Shown piece after piece: positions 54,373 through 61,908 of a DNA stretch of 64,000 bases; the first letter of the stretch is position 1; each line of letters starts with the position of its first letter. The notes beneath the pieces were generated by a model, which was not told the DNA's origin, did no database searches, and saw nothing but the letters and a program-made list of their open reading frames with translations. Location: the NCBI RefSeq assembly GCF_000397205.1, contig NC_021237.1:5005501-5069500 (forward strand), given 5' to 3'. The position numbers and the translations under genes are program-made. This DNA comes from Pseudomonas protegens CHA0 (GTDB taxonomy: Bacteria; Pseudomonadota; Gammaproteobacteria; Pseudomonadales; Pseudomonadaceae).

Positions 54373-54619
54373 CATCACTCCCACTGAAATGTTATCCACA
54401 CAAATTGTGGATAACCTTGTGAACAGAGCTATTTTTCACGGCTGAAAGCCCCGTTTCATAAGGGCTGAGCTCAGATCGGGCGTTTTTTACTCACATAAAA
54501 AAACCCATAATTTCATTGACTTGGCAGCCTCCAGCGACTACCTACCGCTCATACCCTGTTCAGACCACCCGCACTGCCGTCGGTTCGGATAATTTGCCAG
54601 CAGCAACCTGCAGAAACGA

Positions 54620-54645
54620 CAACGCCCCGTAAGAACGGGGCGTTG
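54620..54645 (-). terminator. Hairpin terminator after the FKBP gene
   Basis: CAACGCCCCG–six bases–CGGGGCGTTG is a perfect 10-bp stem 20 bp past the stop, followed on the minus strand by TCGTTTCTG, so only partly T-rich. Confidence 0.75.
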
Positions 54646-54664
54646 CTTCAGGCGCTGACGCAGG

Positions 54665-55378
54665 TTACTTGGCGGCGTCCTGCTTGGCTGGATCCTTGAT
54701 ACCCAGCAGCTCCAGTTCGAAGACCAGCACCGAGTTGGCTGGAATCGCCGGGCTCGGGCTCTGGGCGCCGTAGGCCAGGTCGCTCGGGATGTACAGCTTG
54801 TACTTCTCGCCCACGTGCATCAGTTGCAGGCCTTCGACCCAACCCGGGATCACGCCGCTGACAGGCAGATCAATCGGGCTGCCACGCTCTACCGAGCTGT
54901 CGAACACAGTGCCGTTGGTCAGGGTGCCGGTGTAGTGAACAGTCACGACATCAGTCGGCTTGGGCTGAGGACCGTCAGCCTTTTTCAGTACTTCGTACTG
55001 CAGACCGGAAGCGGTGGTGGTCACACCGGTTTTCTTGCCGTTCTCTTCGAGGAATTTCTTGCCGGCAGCCGCCGACTCTTCGCTCATCTTGGCCATGCGC
55101 TCTTCGGCACGCTTTTGCAGCGCGGCGAAGGCTTCGACCAACTCTTCATCCTTCAGCTTCTGTTCTTTCTTGCCGACGGCATCTTCGATGCCCTGGGCGA
55201 CCGCTTTGGAATCCAGGTCATCCATGCCTTCCTGAGCCAGACTCTTGCCCATGTTCAGGCCGATACCGTAGGAAGCTTTTTGCGCCGGGGTTTTCAGCTC
55301 TACGCTGGTCTGCGAATCACAACCCGCAAGTACCAGGCTAACCAGGGCCACCGCCGCCGCCAACCGATGCTGTTTCAT
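54665..55378 (-). CDS. FKBP-type peptidyl-prolyl isomerase lipoprotein
   Basis: The 237-aa protein has a lipoprotein signal with lipobox LAGC (Cys20), an N-terminal helical dimerisation domain (about 30–120, Glu/Lys-rich) and a C-terminal FKBP domain (about 140–228: VTVHYTGTLTNGTVFDSS, GVIPGWVEGL, YIPSDLAYG). This is the Mip/FkpA architecture, a periplasmic membrane-attached folding catalyst. Length and domain order are typical. Confidence 0.93.
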   Translation of the reverse strand: MKQHRLAAAVALVSLVLAGCDSQTSVELKTPAQKASYGIGLNMGKSLAQEGMDDLDSKAVAQGIEDAVGKKEQKLKDEELVEAFAALQKRAEERMAKMSEESAAAGKKFLEENGKKTGVTTTASGLQYEVLKKADGPQPKPTDVVTVHYTGTLTNGTVFDSSVERGSPIDLPVSGVIPGWVEGLQLMHVGEKYKLYIPSDLAYGAQSPSPAIPANSVLVFELELLGIKDPAKQDAAK

Positions 55379-55647
55379 GCTATTTCCTTGTTCATGCGCC
55401 TAAAGGGCAATCGAATAAAGCCGCGAGCTTATCAGGCGACCACGACCAATGGCTACCGGCGTAAGAGTAGTAAATGGCCGATAAGTTCACGTCTTTAAAC
55501 GCGTTTTCATGCTCTGGGGTACACCCTGCCCAGGCCGCTTACCGAGGCGCTTGAACGGGCGCGAATAACCATAGCTCAAGTAATGGCTACTTGCCGCGTC
55601 AGATGAGCTCAGGCATAAGGAAACGAAATTCGACAAGGAAGTACATC

Positions 55648-57456
55648 TTGCGCCTCATCTATCGTGTGTTGCTGTTGATTGCCGTGCTGATCGGCATTGT
55701 CCTGGCAGTGGTCCTGTACTACGTGGCCAATCCGAAACTCCCCGACTATGTACCCGTTGAACAGGTGCACTACCTGGACCAATGGGATGCCAAGGATCGC
55801 CAGACCTACTATTTCACTCCCCAGGGCACCCAGGTCAAAGGCCTGCGCTATGAATGGTTCAGCGCTCTGGAGCTACCGTTCTCCGAGCAGTCCTTTGCCG
55901 CTCCCGAGTACCTGGCCCGCTTCGGCTTCCTGGTGGAGCCGGGACAGAAAGCCACAGCGCAGAATCCCGGCAACCTGCCCGTGGGCTTCGCCCGCCATCA
56001 GAATCCGGGCAGCGCGGAACAATACCTGGACATCACCTGTGCTGCCTGCCACACCGGCGAGCTGCGTTTCAACCATCAAGCCCTGCGCATTGATGGCGGC
56101 TCGGCGCAGCACGTACTGCCGTCCAGCGTACCGACCCTGCGTGGTGGCAGCTTCGGCCAGGCCCTCGTGGCCAGCCTCACCAGCACCTACTACAACCCCT
56201 GGAAATTCGAGCGCTTCGCCCGCAAGGTGCTGGGTGCCGACTACGAAGCCAGGCACGAACAACTGCGCAAGGACTTCAAGGTCTCACTGGATAACTTCCT
56301 GCGGGTGGCCTGGAACGATACCCATCGCGGCCTCTATCCAACCGAAGAGGGTCCGGGCCGTACCGACGCCTTTGGCCGCATCGCCAATGCCAGCTTCGGC
56401 GACGCCATTTCCCCTGAGAACTATCGGATTGCCAATGCCCCGGTGGACTACCCGCAACTCTGGGATATCTGGACCTTCGACTGGGTCCAGTGGAACGGCT
56501 CGGCGCAGCAACCCATGGCGCGCAATATCGGCGAAGCCCTGGGGGTTGGCGCCACCCTGAACCTGTTCGACGCCAACAGCCAACCCCTCACCGGCGAGGC
56601 CCGCTACCCTTCCAGCGTACGTGTCCGCGATCTCAACCTGATCGAGGAAACCTTGCAGCGCCTCAAGCCACCGGCCTGGCCGGAAGCCTTGCTGGGCACG
56701 ATCGACAAGCCGCTGGCCGCCAAGGGCCGCGAGCTGTTCGCCAGCAACTGTGCCGGCTGCCATGTACCCTCGGTCAGCGACAACAACGGCCGCCCCGTGC
56801 AGCAGTTGAAAATGCTTCCGGTAGCGGTGATTGGCACCGACCCGAATTCGGCGAGCAATATCGCCGACCTGCGCTATGACCTGAGCTCCTTGCAGTGGGA
56901 TACCGCCGAACTGGCCAGGTCCAATGTCGAGCTGCACCCGACACCCAGCGAACCGCTGGACCTGCGTCAACTCTCGGCTGCCAAGGGCCTGGCCTACATC
57001 ACGGCCTTTGTCGAAGAGCGCGCCTATCGCGACGCCAAGGTCACCCCCGAGGAGCGCCCGCGGCTGGACGGCTACGGGCTGCCGATCGGCGTACGCGAGT
57101 TGCGCGCCTACAAGGCCCGCCCGCTGGCCGGGGTCTGGGCCACACCGCCGTACCTGCACAACGGCTCGGTACCCAACCTCTATCAACTGCTGTCTCCGCA
57201 ATCGGAGCGCTCGACAACCTTCTACCGCGGCACCTTCGAGTACGATCCCAAGCACCTGGGCTATCGCCCGGAAGCCTTCAAGAACGGTTTTGAATTCGAT
57301 ACCCGCATCAGCGGCAACCACAACAGCGGCCACGAATTCCGCGCCGGCCAGCGTGGCAATGGCGTTATCGGCCCACTGCTGCAGCCAGAAGAACGCTGGG
57401 CCTTGCTGGAATACCTGAAAGTGCTGGGCGGACCATTGGAGTCGCAATTGCCATGA
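55648..57456 (+). CDS. Dihaem cytochrome c, RoxA/peroxidase-like, membrane anchored
   Basis: About 602 aa with an N-terminal membrane helix (RVLLLIAVLIGIVLAVVLYYV) and two haem motifs: CAACH near residue 131 and CAGCH near residue 369. The C-terminal part (YKARPLAGVWATPPYLHNGSVPNLYQLL) is typical of MauG/CcpA and rubber-oxygenase RoxA relatives. Roles could be peroxide reduction or radical/oxygenase chemistry in the periplasm. The frame opens at 55591 with an ATG at 55603. I prefer TTG 55648, which has AAGGA eight bases upstream; this is uncertain. Overlaps the catalase-like gene by four bases. Confidence 0.85.
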   Translation: MRLIYRVLLLIAVLIGIVLAVVLYYVANPKLPDYVPVEQVHYLDQWDAKDRQTYYFTPQGTQVKGLRYEWFSALELPFSEQSFAAPEYLARFGFLVEPGQKATAQNPGNLPVGFARHQNPGSAEQYLDITCAACHTGELRFNHQALRIDGGSAQHVLPSSVPTLRGGSFGQALVASLTSTYYNPWKFERFARKVLGADYEARHEQLRKDFKVSLDNFLRVAWNDTHRGLYPTEEGPGRTDAFGRIANASFGDAISPENYRIANAPVDYPQLWDIWTFDWVQWNGSAQQPMARNIGEALGVGATLNLFDANSQPLTGEARYPSSVRVRDLNLIEETLQRLKPPAWPEALLGTIDKPLAAKGRELFASNCAGCHVPSVSDNNGRPVQQLKMLPVAVIGTDPNSASNIADLRYDLSSLQWDTAELARSNVELHPTPSEPLDLRQLSAAKGLAYITAFVEERAYRDAKVTPEERPRLDGYGLPIGVRELRAYKARPLAGVWATPPYLHNGSVPNLYQLLSPQSERSTTFYRGTFEYDPKHLGYRPEAFKNGFEFDTRISGNHNSGHEFRAGQRGNGVIGPLLQPEERWALLEYLKVLGGPLESQLP

Positions 57457-58622
57457 AACTCGATCTCGCCAGAAAACGACCGTCCCTGCTGGCCCGACTG
57501 TGGCTGCGCCTCGGCGCCTTGCTGGGCAGGACCCTGTTATTGCTATTGGTCATCGGCCTGCTGGGCTGGGCACTGTCCAGTGCCTGGTTCGCCTGGCACC
57601 ACCGAGGCCCGGTAGCGGTGCAGGAGCAGGTTCCTGCCGATGAGGCAGCCCGCACCCAGGACATCATCCAGACCGCGGTGCGCATCGTTGACCAGCACCG
57701 CGAAGGCACCCGCTACCTGCGCGATGCCCATGCCAAGGCCCACGGTTGCGTGAAGGCGCAGGTCCAGGTCCTCAACGACTTGAGCCCGCCACTGCGCCAG
57801 GGAGTATTTGCCACCCCTGGCCAGACCTGGCAGGCCGTCGTACGCCTGTCCAACGGCAACGCCTACCCGCAGTTCGACAGTATTCGCGACGCCCGCGGCA
57901 TGGCGATCAAGCTACTGGATGTTCCCGGGCAACAACTGATGGCGTCGGAATCACAACGCCGTGAACAGGACTTCGTGATGTTCAATCATCCGAATTTCTT
58001 CGTCAGCGACGTAGCCGAATATCAGCAGAACATCGCCGCCCAGGCGGACGGCAAGAAAGTCGGCGCATTCTTCCCTGGGTGGGATCCGCGCACCTGGCAG
58101 GTACGGCATCTGTTCATCGCCCTGGCGACCCTGTCACCGGCCCCGGCCAGCCCGACCCAGACCACCTACTACTCGGTCTCGCCCTACAAGTTCGGCAATG
58201 CCAACGCCAAATTCCGGGTCATGCCGGACCCCGAGAGTTGCCCGGCCTACAGCCTGCCAGCACAGAACCAGGATCTGCCCAACTTCCTGCGCAGCGCCCT
58301 GACCCAGCAACTCTCCACCGACCGGGTTGGCGCCTGTTTCGTACTGCAAGTCCAGCGCCAGGACCCGAACCGTTTCATGCCGATCGAAGACACCAGCATT
58401 GAATGGAAAGAAAGTGACGCCCCCTTTGAAACGGTGGCGCGGGTGACCCTTCCCGCCCAGGACTTCGATACCCCGGCGCAGAACCTGGCTTGCGACAACC
58501 AGTCCTTCAACCCCTGGTTCGGTCTGGAAGCCCATCGCCCCATCGGCGGCATCAACCGTCTACGCAAGGCGGTGTATGAAGCCGTCAGCGACTACCGGCA
58601 TAGCCGTAACGCCGAGCAGTAG
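57453..58622 (+). CDS. Membrane-anchored catalase-like haem protein
   Basis: 389 aa. A basic N-terminus and one membrane helix (about 25–48) place the rest in the periplasm. The catalase-like domain keeps the distal His region RDAHAKAHGCVKA and DARGMAIKLLD, and ends in HRPIGGINRLRKAVY. The usual C-terminal proximal-Tyr motif of true catalases is not evident, as in the short y4iL-like subgroup. Co-translated with the dihaem cytochrome (ATGA), suggesting a joint peroxide- or lipid-peroxide-related function. Confidence 0.85.
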   Translation: MKLDLARKRPSLLARLWLRLGALLGRTLLLLLVIGLLGWALSSAWFAWHHRGPVAVQEQVPADEAARTQDIIQTAVRIVDQHREGTRYLRDAHAKAHGCVKAQVQVLNDLSPPLRQGVFATPGQTWQAVVRLSNGNAYPQFDSIRDARGMAIKLLDVPGQQLMASESQRREQDFVMFNHPNFFVSDVAEYQQNIAAQADGKKVGAFFPGWDPRTWQVRHLFIALATLSPAPASPTQTTYYSVSPYKFGNANAKFRVMPDPESCPAYSLPAQNQDLPNFLRSALTQQLSTDRVGACFVLQVQRQDPNRFMPIEDTSIEWKESDAPFETVARVTLPAQDFDTPAQNLACDNQSFNPWFGLEAHRPIGGINRLRKAVYEAVSDYRHSRNAEQ

Positions 58623-58632
58623 GCAAAAACGC

Positions 58633-58659
58633 AAAAAGCGGCCCGAGGGCCGCTTTTTT
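58633..58659 (+). terminator. Terminator after the catalase-like gene
   Basis: AAAAAGCGGCCC–GA–GGGCCGCTTTTTT lies 11 bp after the stop. Confidence 0.92.
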
Positions 58660-58696
58660 CATGCGCAGGATTCGAACCGATACAAATCCCAGACAG

Positions 58697-58722
58697 CAAA
58701 AAGCCCGCATTGAGCGGGCTTT
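58697..58722 (-). terminator. Terminator of tRNA unit, copy A
   Basis: On the minus strand AAAGCCCGCTCA-ATGCGGGCTTTTT ends the first Val–Asp tRNA transcript. Copy B has the same element at 59058. Confidence 0.8.
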
Positions 58723-58762
58723 GTGTGGCGACCTGGCGTTCAGTGTTCCAGGTTACCGAATA

Positions 58763-58839
58763 TGGCGCAGCGGACGGGACTCGAACCCGCGACCCCCGGC
58801 GTGACAGGCCGGTATTCTAACCGACTGAACTACCGCTGC
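58763..58839 (-). tRNA. tRNA-Asp (GTC), copy A
   Basis: 77 bases including encoded CCA. The acceptor arm is GCAGCGG/CCGCTGC with discriminator G. The anticodon loop CTGTCAC gives GTC, and the T loop TTCGAGT is normal. Confidence 0.96.
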
Positions 58840-58858
58840 GCGTAGCGTTGAAAGTAAG

Positions 58859-58934
58859 TGGTGGGTGATGACGGGATCGAACCGCCGACATTCTGCTTGT
58901 AAGGCAGACGCTCTCCCAGCTGAGCTAATCACCC
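58859..58934 (-). tRNA. tRNA-Val (TAC), copy A
   Basis: 76 bases including CCA. The acceptor arm is GGGTGAT/ATCACCC. The anticodon loop CTTACAA gives TAC. It is transcribed just ahead of tRNA-Asp. Confidence 0.96.
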
Positions 58935-58955
58935 TTTACCTTCGTTGCGGGGCGC

Positions 58956-58961
58956 ATTATG
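58956..58961 (-). promoter_or_regulatory. Possible -10 of tRNA unit, copy A
   Basis: CATAAT on the minus strand, followed by a GC-rich discriminator (GCGCCCCGC), as in stable-RNA promoters. The -35 is not clear. Confidence 0.45.
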
Positions 58962-59057
58962 CCACAGAAATTCTTAAAGTGTTGATTTAATTAATAATTT
59001 TATTAAAAAAACCAAATTTCCATGTACAGCAACACAACCCACGTAACTCTTTACAGC

Positions 59058-59081
59058 AAAAAGCCCGCGTTAGCGGGCTTT
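59058..59081 (-). terminator. Terminator of tRNA unit, copy B
   Basis: On the minus strand AAAGCCCGCTAACGCGGGCTTTTT ends the second tRNA transcript. Confidence 0.8.
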
Positions 59082-59121
59082 CTGTGGTGACCTGGCGTTC
59101 AGTATTCCAGGTTACCGAATA

Positions 59122-59198
59122 TGGCGCAGCGGACGGGACTCGAACCCGCGACCCCCGGCGTGACAGGCCGGTATTCTAACCGACTGAACTACCGCTGC
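59122..59198 (-). tRNA. tRNA-Asp (GTC), copy B
   Basis: Identical in sequence to the copy 359 bp to the left, including CCA and the GTC anticodon. Confidence 0.96.
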
Positions 59199-59217
59199 GC
59201 GTAACACTGAATGCGAA

Positions 59218-59293
59218 TGGTGGGTGATGACGGGATCGAACCGCCGACATTCTGCTTGTAAGGCAGACGCTCTCCCAGCTGAGCTAATCACCC
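59218..59293 (-). tRNA. tRNA-Val (TAC), copy B
   Basis: Identical to copy A, also offset by 359 bp. The 19-bp Val–Asp spacer differs between the two units. Confidence 0.96.
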
Positions 59294-59314
59294 TTCACGT
59301 TCGGTGTGGCGCGC

Positions 59315-59343
59315 ATTCTACGGAGCAGCCCCCACTCTGGCAA
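59315..59343 (-). promoter_or_regulatory. tRNA promoter, copy B
   Basis: On the minus strand -35 TTGCCA, a 17-bp spacer and -10 TAGAAT, followed by the GC-rich discriminator GCGCGCC expected for stringent control. Confidence 0.75.
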
Positions 59344-59453
59344 GCACTTTTTATAATAATTTTTTCAGGCCTTCCAAAGGCTTAGCGAAGGGTTGGCCTG
59401 AGCAGCAGCGAAGAGAATAATGCCCTCCTTTGTATAAAGGAGAGATTCACCCC

Positions 59454-60374
59454 ATGTGGTTCAAAAACCTGCTGATCTATCGCCTGACCCAAGATCTGCC
59501 TTTTGATGCTGAGGCGCTGGAAACTGCACTGGCGACCAAACTGGCGCGCCCCTGTGCAAGCCAGGAGTTGACCACTTACGGTTTCGTCGCCCCTTTCGGC
59601 AAAGGTGAAGACGCCCCGCTGGTTCACGTCAGCCAGGACTTCATGCTGGTAGCCGCGCGCAAGGAGGAACGCATCCTGCCTGGCAGCGTGGTGCGCGATG
59701 CGGTGAAGGAAAAGGTCGAAGAGATCGAAGCCGAACAGATGCGCAAGGTCTACAAGAAGGAACGCGACCAGATCAAGGATGAAATCATCCAGGCCTTCCT
59801 GCCCCGCGCCTTTATCCGTCGCTCCTCGACCTTCGCCGCCATTGCCCCGAAACAGGGCCTGATCCTGGTCAACTCGGCCAGCCCGAAGCGCGCCGAAGAC
59901 CTGCTCTCCACCCTGCGCGAAGTCCTCGGCACCCTGCCGGTTCGCCCGCTGACCGTGAAGATCGCCCCCACCGCGATCATGACCGACTGGGTCAAGACCC
60001 AGAAAGCCGCCGACGATTTCTTCGTACTCGACGAGTGCGAACTACGCGACACCCACGAGGACGGCGGCATCGTGCGTTGCAAGCGCCAGGACCTGACCGG
60101 CGAGGAAATCCAGCTGCACCTGAGCACCGGCAAGGTGGTCACCCAACTGTCCCTGGCCTGGCAGGACAAACTGTCCTTCATGCTCGACGACAAGATGGTG
60201 GTCAAGCGCCTGAAGTTCGAAGACCTGCTGCAGGATCAGGCGGAACAGGACGGCGGTGATGAAGCCCTCGGCCAGCAGGATGCCAGCTTCACCCTGATGA
60301 TGCTGACCTTCGGCGACTTCCTGCCGGCGCTGTTCGAAGCCCTGGGCGGCGAGGAGATTCCGCAGGGCATCTGA
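59454..60374 (+). CDS. rdgC: Recombination-associated protein RdgC
   Basis: The 306-aa ring-forming DNA-binding protein restrains RecA loading. The N-terminus [17 protein letters not shown] and the length are diagnostic. Central parts include [30 protein letters not shown]. The ATG at 59454 is used although the frame is open from 59430, because MWFKN is the family start. A terminator follows at 60404. Confidence 0.97.
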
Positions 60375-60403
60375 CGCCTTGCCCGGATAACCGCTACGCA
60401 CTA

Positions 60404-60428
60404 GACGCCACCGCCTTCGGTGGCGTTT
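60404..60428 (+). terminator. Terminator after rdgC
   Basis: ACGCCACC–GCCTTC–GGTGGCGTTTT. Confidence 0.85.
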
Positions 60429-60449
60429 TCACATAATAAGGAACAGGTC

Positions 60450-61415
60450 ATGCGCGCACTGGCTGCACTGAGCCGCTTTGTCGGCAACACCTTCGCATAC
60501 TGGGTACTGATCTTCGCCGTCCTGGCATTCTTCCAGCCTGGCTGGTTCGTCGGTCTCAAGGGCGCCATCGTGCCGCTGCTGGGCCTGGTGATGTTCGGCA
60601 TGGGCCTGACCCTGAAACTTGAAGATTTCGCCGAAGTGGCCCGCCACCCATGGCGCGTGGCCCTGGGAGTGGTGGCCCATTTCGTGATCATGCCCGGGGT
60701 GGCCTGGGTGCTCTGCCAGGCATTTCACCTGCCGCCGGAAATCGCCGTCGGGGTGATCCTGGTCGGCTGCTGCCCAAGCGGCACCTCTTCCAACGTGATG
60801 ACCTGGCTGGCCCGCGGCGACCTGGCGCTGTCGGTGGCCATTGCAGCGGTTACCACTCTACTGGCCCCACTGCTGACCCCGGCGCTGATCTGGTTGCTGG
60901 CCTCGGCCTGGCTACCGGTCTCGTTCATGGAGCTGTTCTGGTCGATCCTGCAAGTGGTGCTGCTACCGATCGTGCTGGGAGTGCTGGCCCAGCGCCTGCT
61001 GGGCCAGCGGGTGCAGCACGCGGTGGAAGTACTGCCGCTGGTTTCCGTGGTGAGCATCGTCATCATCGTCACCGCGGTGGTGGCCGCCAGCCAGGCGAAA
61101 ATCGCCGAGTCGGGCCTGCTGATCATGGCCGTGGTGATGCTGCACAACAGCTTTGGCTACCTGCTGGGCTACTTCACGGGGCGTCTGTTCAAGCTGCCAC
61201 TGGCGCAGCGAAAATCCCTGGCCCTGGAAGTCGGCATGCAGAACTCCGGCCTGGGCGCGGCCCTGGCCAGCGCTCATTTCTCGCCACTGGCGGCGGTACC
61301 CAGCGCCTTGTTCAGCGTCTGGCACAACATTTCCGGGGCCCTGCTCTCGACCTATTTCCGGCGAATGGAAGATCCAGCCGAACAAAAGCTGGAAATACAG
61401 CGAGGCCATGACTGA
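60450..61415 (+). CDS. Bile acid:sodium symporter-family transporter
   Basis: The 321-aa protein has about ten helices and belongs to the BASS/SBF family. LLGLVMFGMGLTLKLEDF, GCCPSGTSSNVMTWLARGDLALS and EVGMQNSGLGAALASAHF are the sodium-site and substrate-site segments. Bacterial relatives move organic anions, pantoate or bile acids; the substrate here is unknown. AAGGA lies ahead of the ATG at 60450. Confidence 0.93.
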   Translation: MRALAALSRFVGNTFAYWVLIFAVLAFFQPGWFVGLKGAIVPLLGLVMFGMGLTLKLEDFAEVARHPWRVALGVVAHFVIMPGVAWVLCQAFHLPPEIAVGVILVGCCPSGTSSNVMTWLARGDLALSVAIAAVTTLLAPLLTPALIWLLASAWLPVSFMELFWSILQVVLLPIVLGVLAQRLLGQRVQHAVEVLPLVSVVSIVIIVTAVVAASQAKIAESGLLIMAVVMLHNSFGYLLGYFTGRLFKLPLAQRKSLALEVGMQNSGLGAALASAHFSPLAAVPSALFSVWHNISGALLSTYFRRMEDPAEQKLEIQRGHD

Positions 61416-61423
61416 GGAAAAAA

Positions 61424-61455
61424 ATACTCGCCCACGTGAGAGTGGGCAGTATACT
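61424..61455. promoter_or_regulatory. Inverted repeat over the exporter promoter -10
   Basis: ATACTcGCCCAC–gtgaga–GTGGGCAGTAT (61424–61454) forms a long stem with one bulge. Its right edge contains TATACT (61450–61455), a good -10 just before the riboswitch. An A-run precedes the stem. Confidence 0.45.
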
Positions 61456-61460
61456 GCGCA

Positions 61461-61513
61461 TCGCGAGGACGACCTCGCGACTCATTCGAGCGATCAATTC
61501 CGGGGACGACCCC
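61461..61513 (+). promoter_or_regulatory. Guanidine-II (mini-ykkC) riboswitch
   Basis: Two hairpins each carry the diagnostic ACGA tetraloop: TCGCGAGG-ACGA-CCTCGCGA at 61461–61480, and GGGG-ACGA-CCCC at 61502–61513. They are separated by about 21 bases. The second hairpin is followed by the ribosome site GAGG (61524–61527) of the SMR exporter. This is the known guanidine-binding class that turns on exporter expression when guanidinium is present, probably by freeing the ribosome site. Confidence 0.92.
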
Positions 61514-61532
61514 ATCAACCGATGAGGTAGGC

Positions 61533-61850
61533 ATGTCCTGGATCATTCTGTTTTTTGCCGGTTTGTTTGAAGTGGGCTGGGCCGTCGGCCTGAAATACAC
61601 CGATGGCTTCAGCCGCCCGCTGCCCACCGCCCTGACCATCATTGCCATGGCCATCAGCCTCGGCCTGCTGGGCCTGGCGATGAAGGAACTGCCCCTGGGC
61701 ACGGCCTATGCCATCTGGACCGGAGTCGGCGCCGTCGGCACGGTGATCGCCGGTATCATCCTGTTTGGCGAATCCATGGCTCTGGTGCGCCTGGTCAGCG
61801 TGGCGCTGATCATCGCCGGCCTGGTGGGCCTGAAAGTCAGCGCCAGCTGA
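61533..61850 (+). CDS. gdx: SMR-family guanidinium exporter (Gdx/SugE type)
   Basis: The 105-aa, four-helix small multidrug resistance protein works as an antiparallel dimer. The essential Glu13 is in [16 protein letters not shown], and the Gdx subtype is marked by the [14 protein letters not shown] segment in helix 3 and Lys21. The guanidine-II riboswitch directly upstream supports guanidinium/H+ antiport as the function. A symmetric terminator follows. Confidence 0.95.
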   Translation: MSWIILFFAGLFEVGWAVGLKYTDGFSRPLPTALTIIAMAISLGLLGLAMKELPLGTAYAIWTGVGAVGTVIAGIILFGESMALVRLVSVALIIAGLVGLKVSAS

Positions 61851-61867
61851 AAAGCCCAGGCAGAAAT

Positions 61868-61897
61868 GAAAACGCCCGCAAATGTGCGGGCGTTTTC
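61868..61897. terminator. Bidirectional terminator
   Basis: GAAAACGCCCGC–AAATG–TGCGGGCGTTTTC between convergent gdx and the LplT–PlsC gene, with A- and T-runs on both sides. Confidence 0.9.
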
Positions 61898-61908
61898 GTA
61901 TCCGGCAG

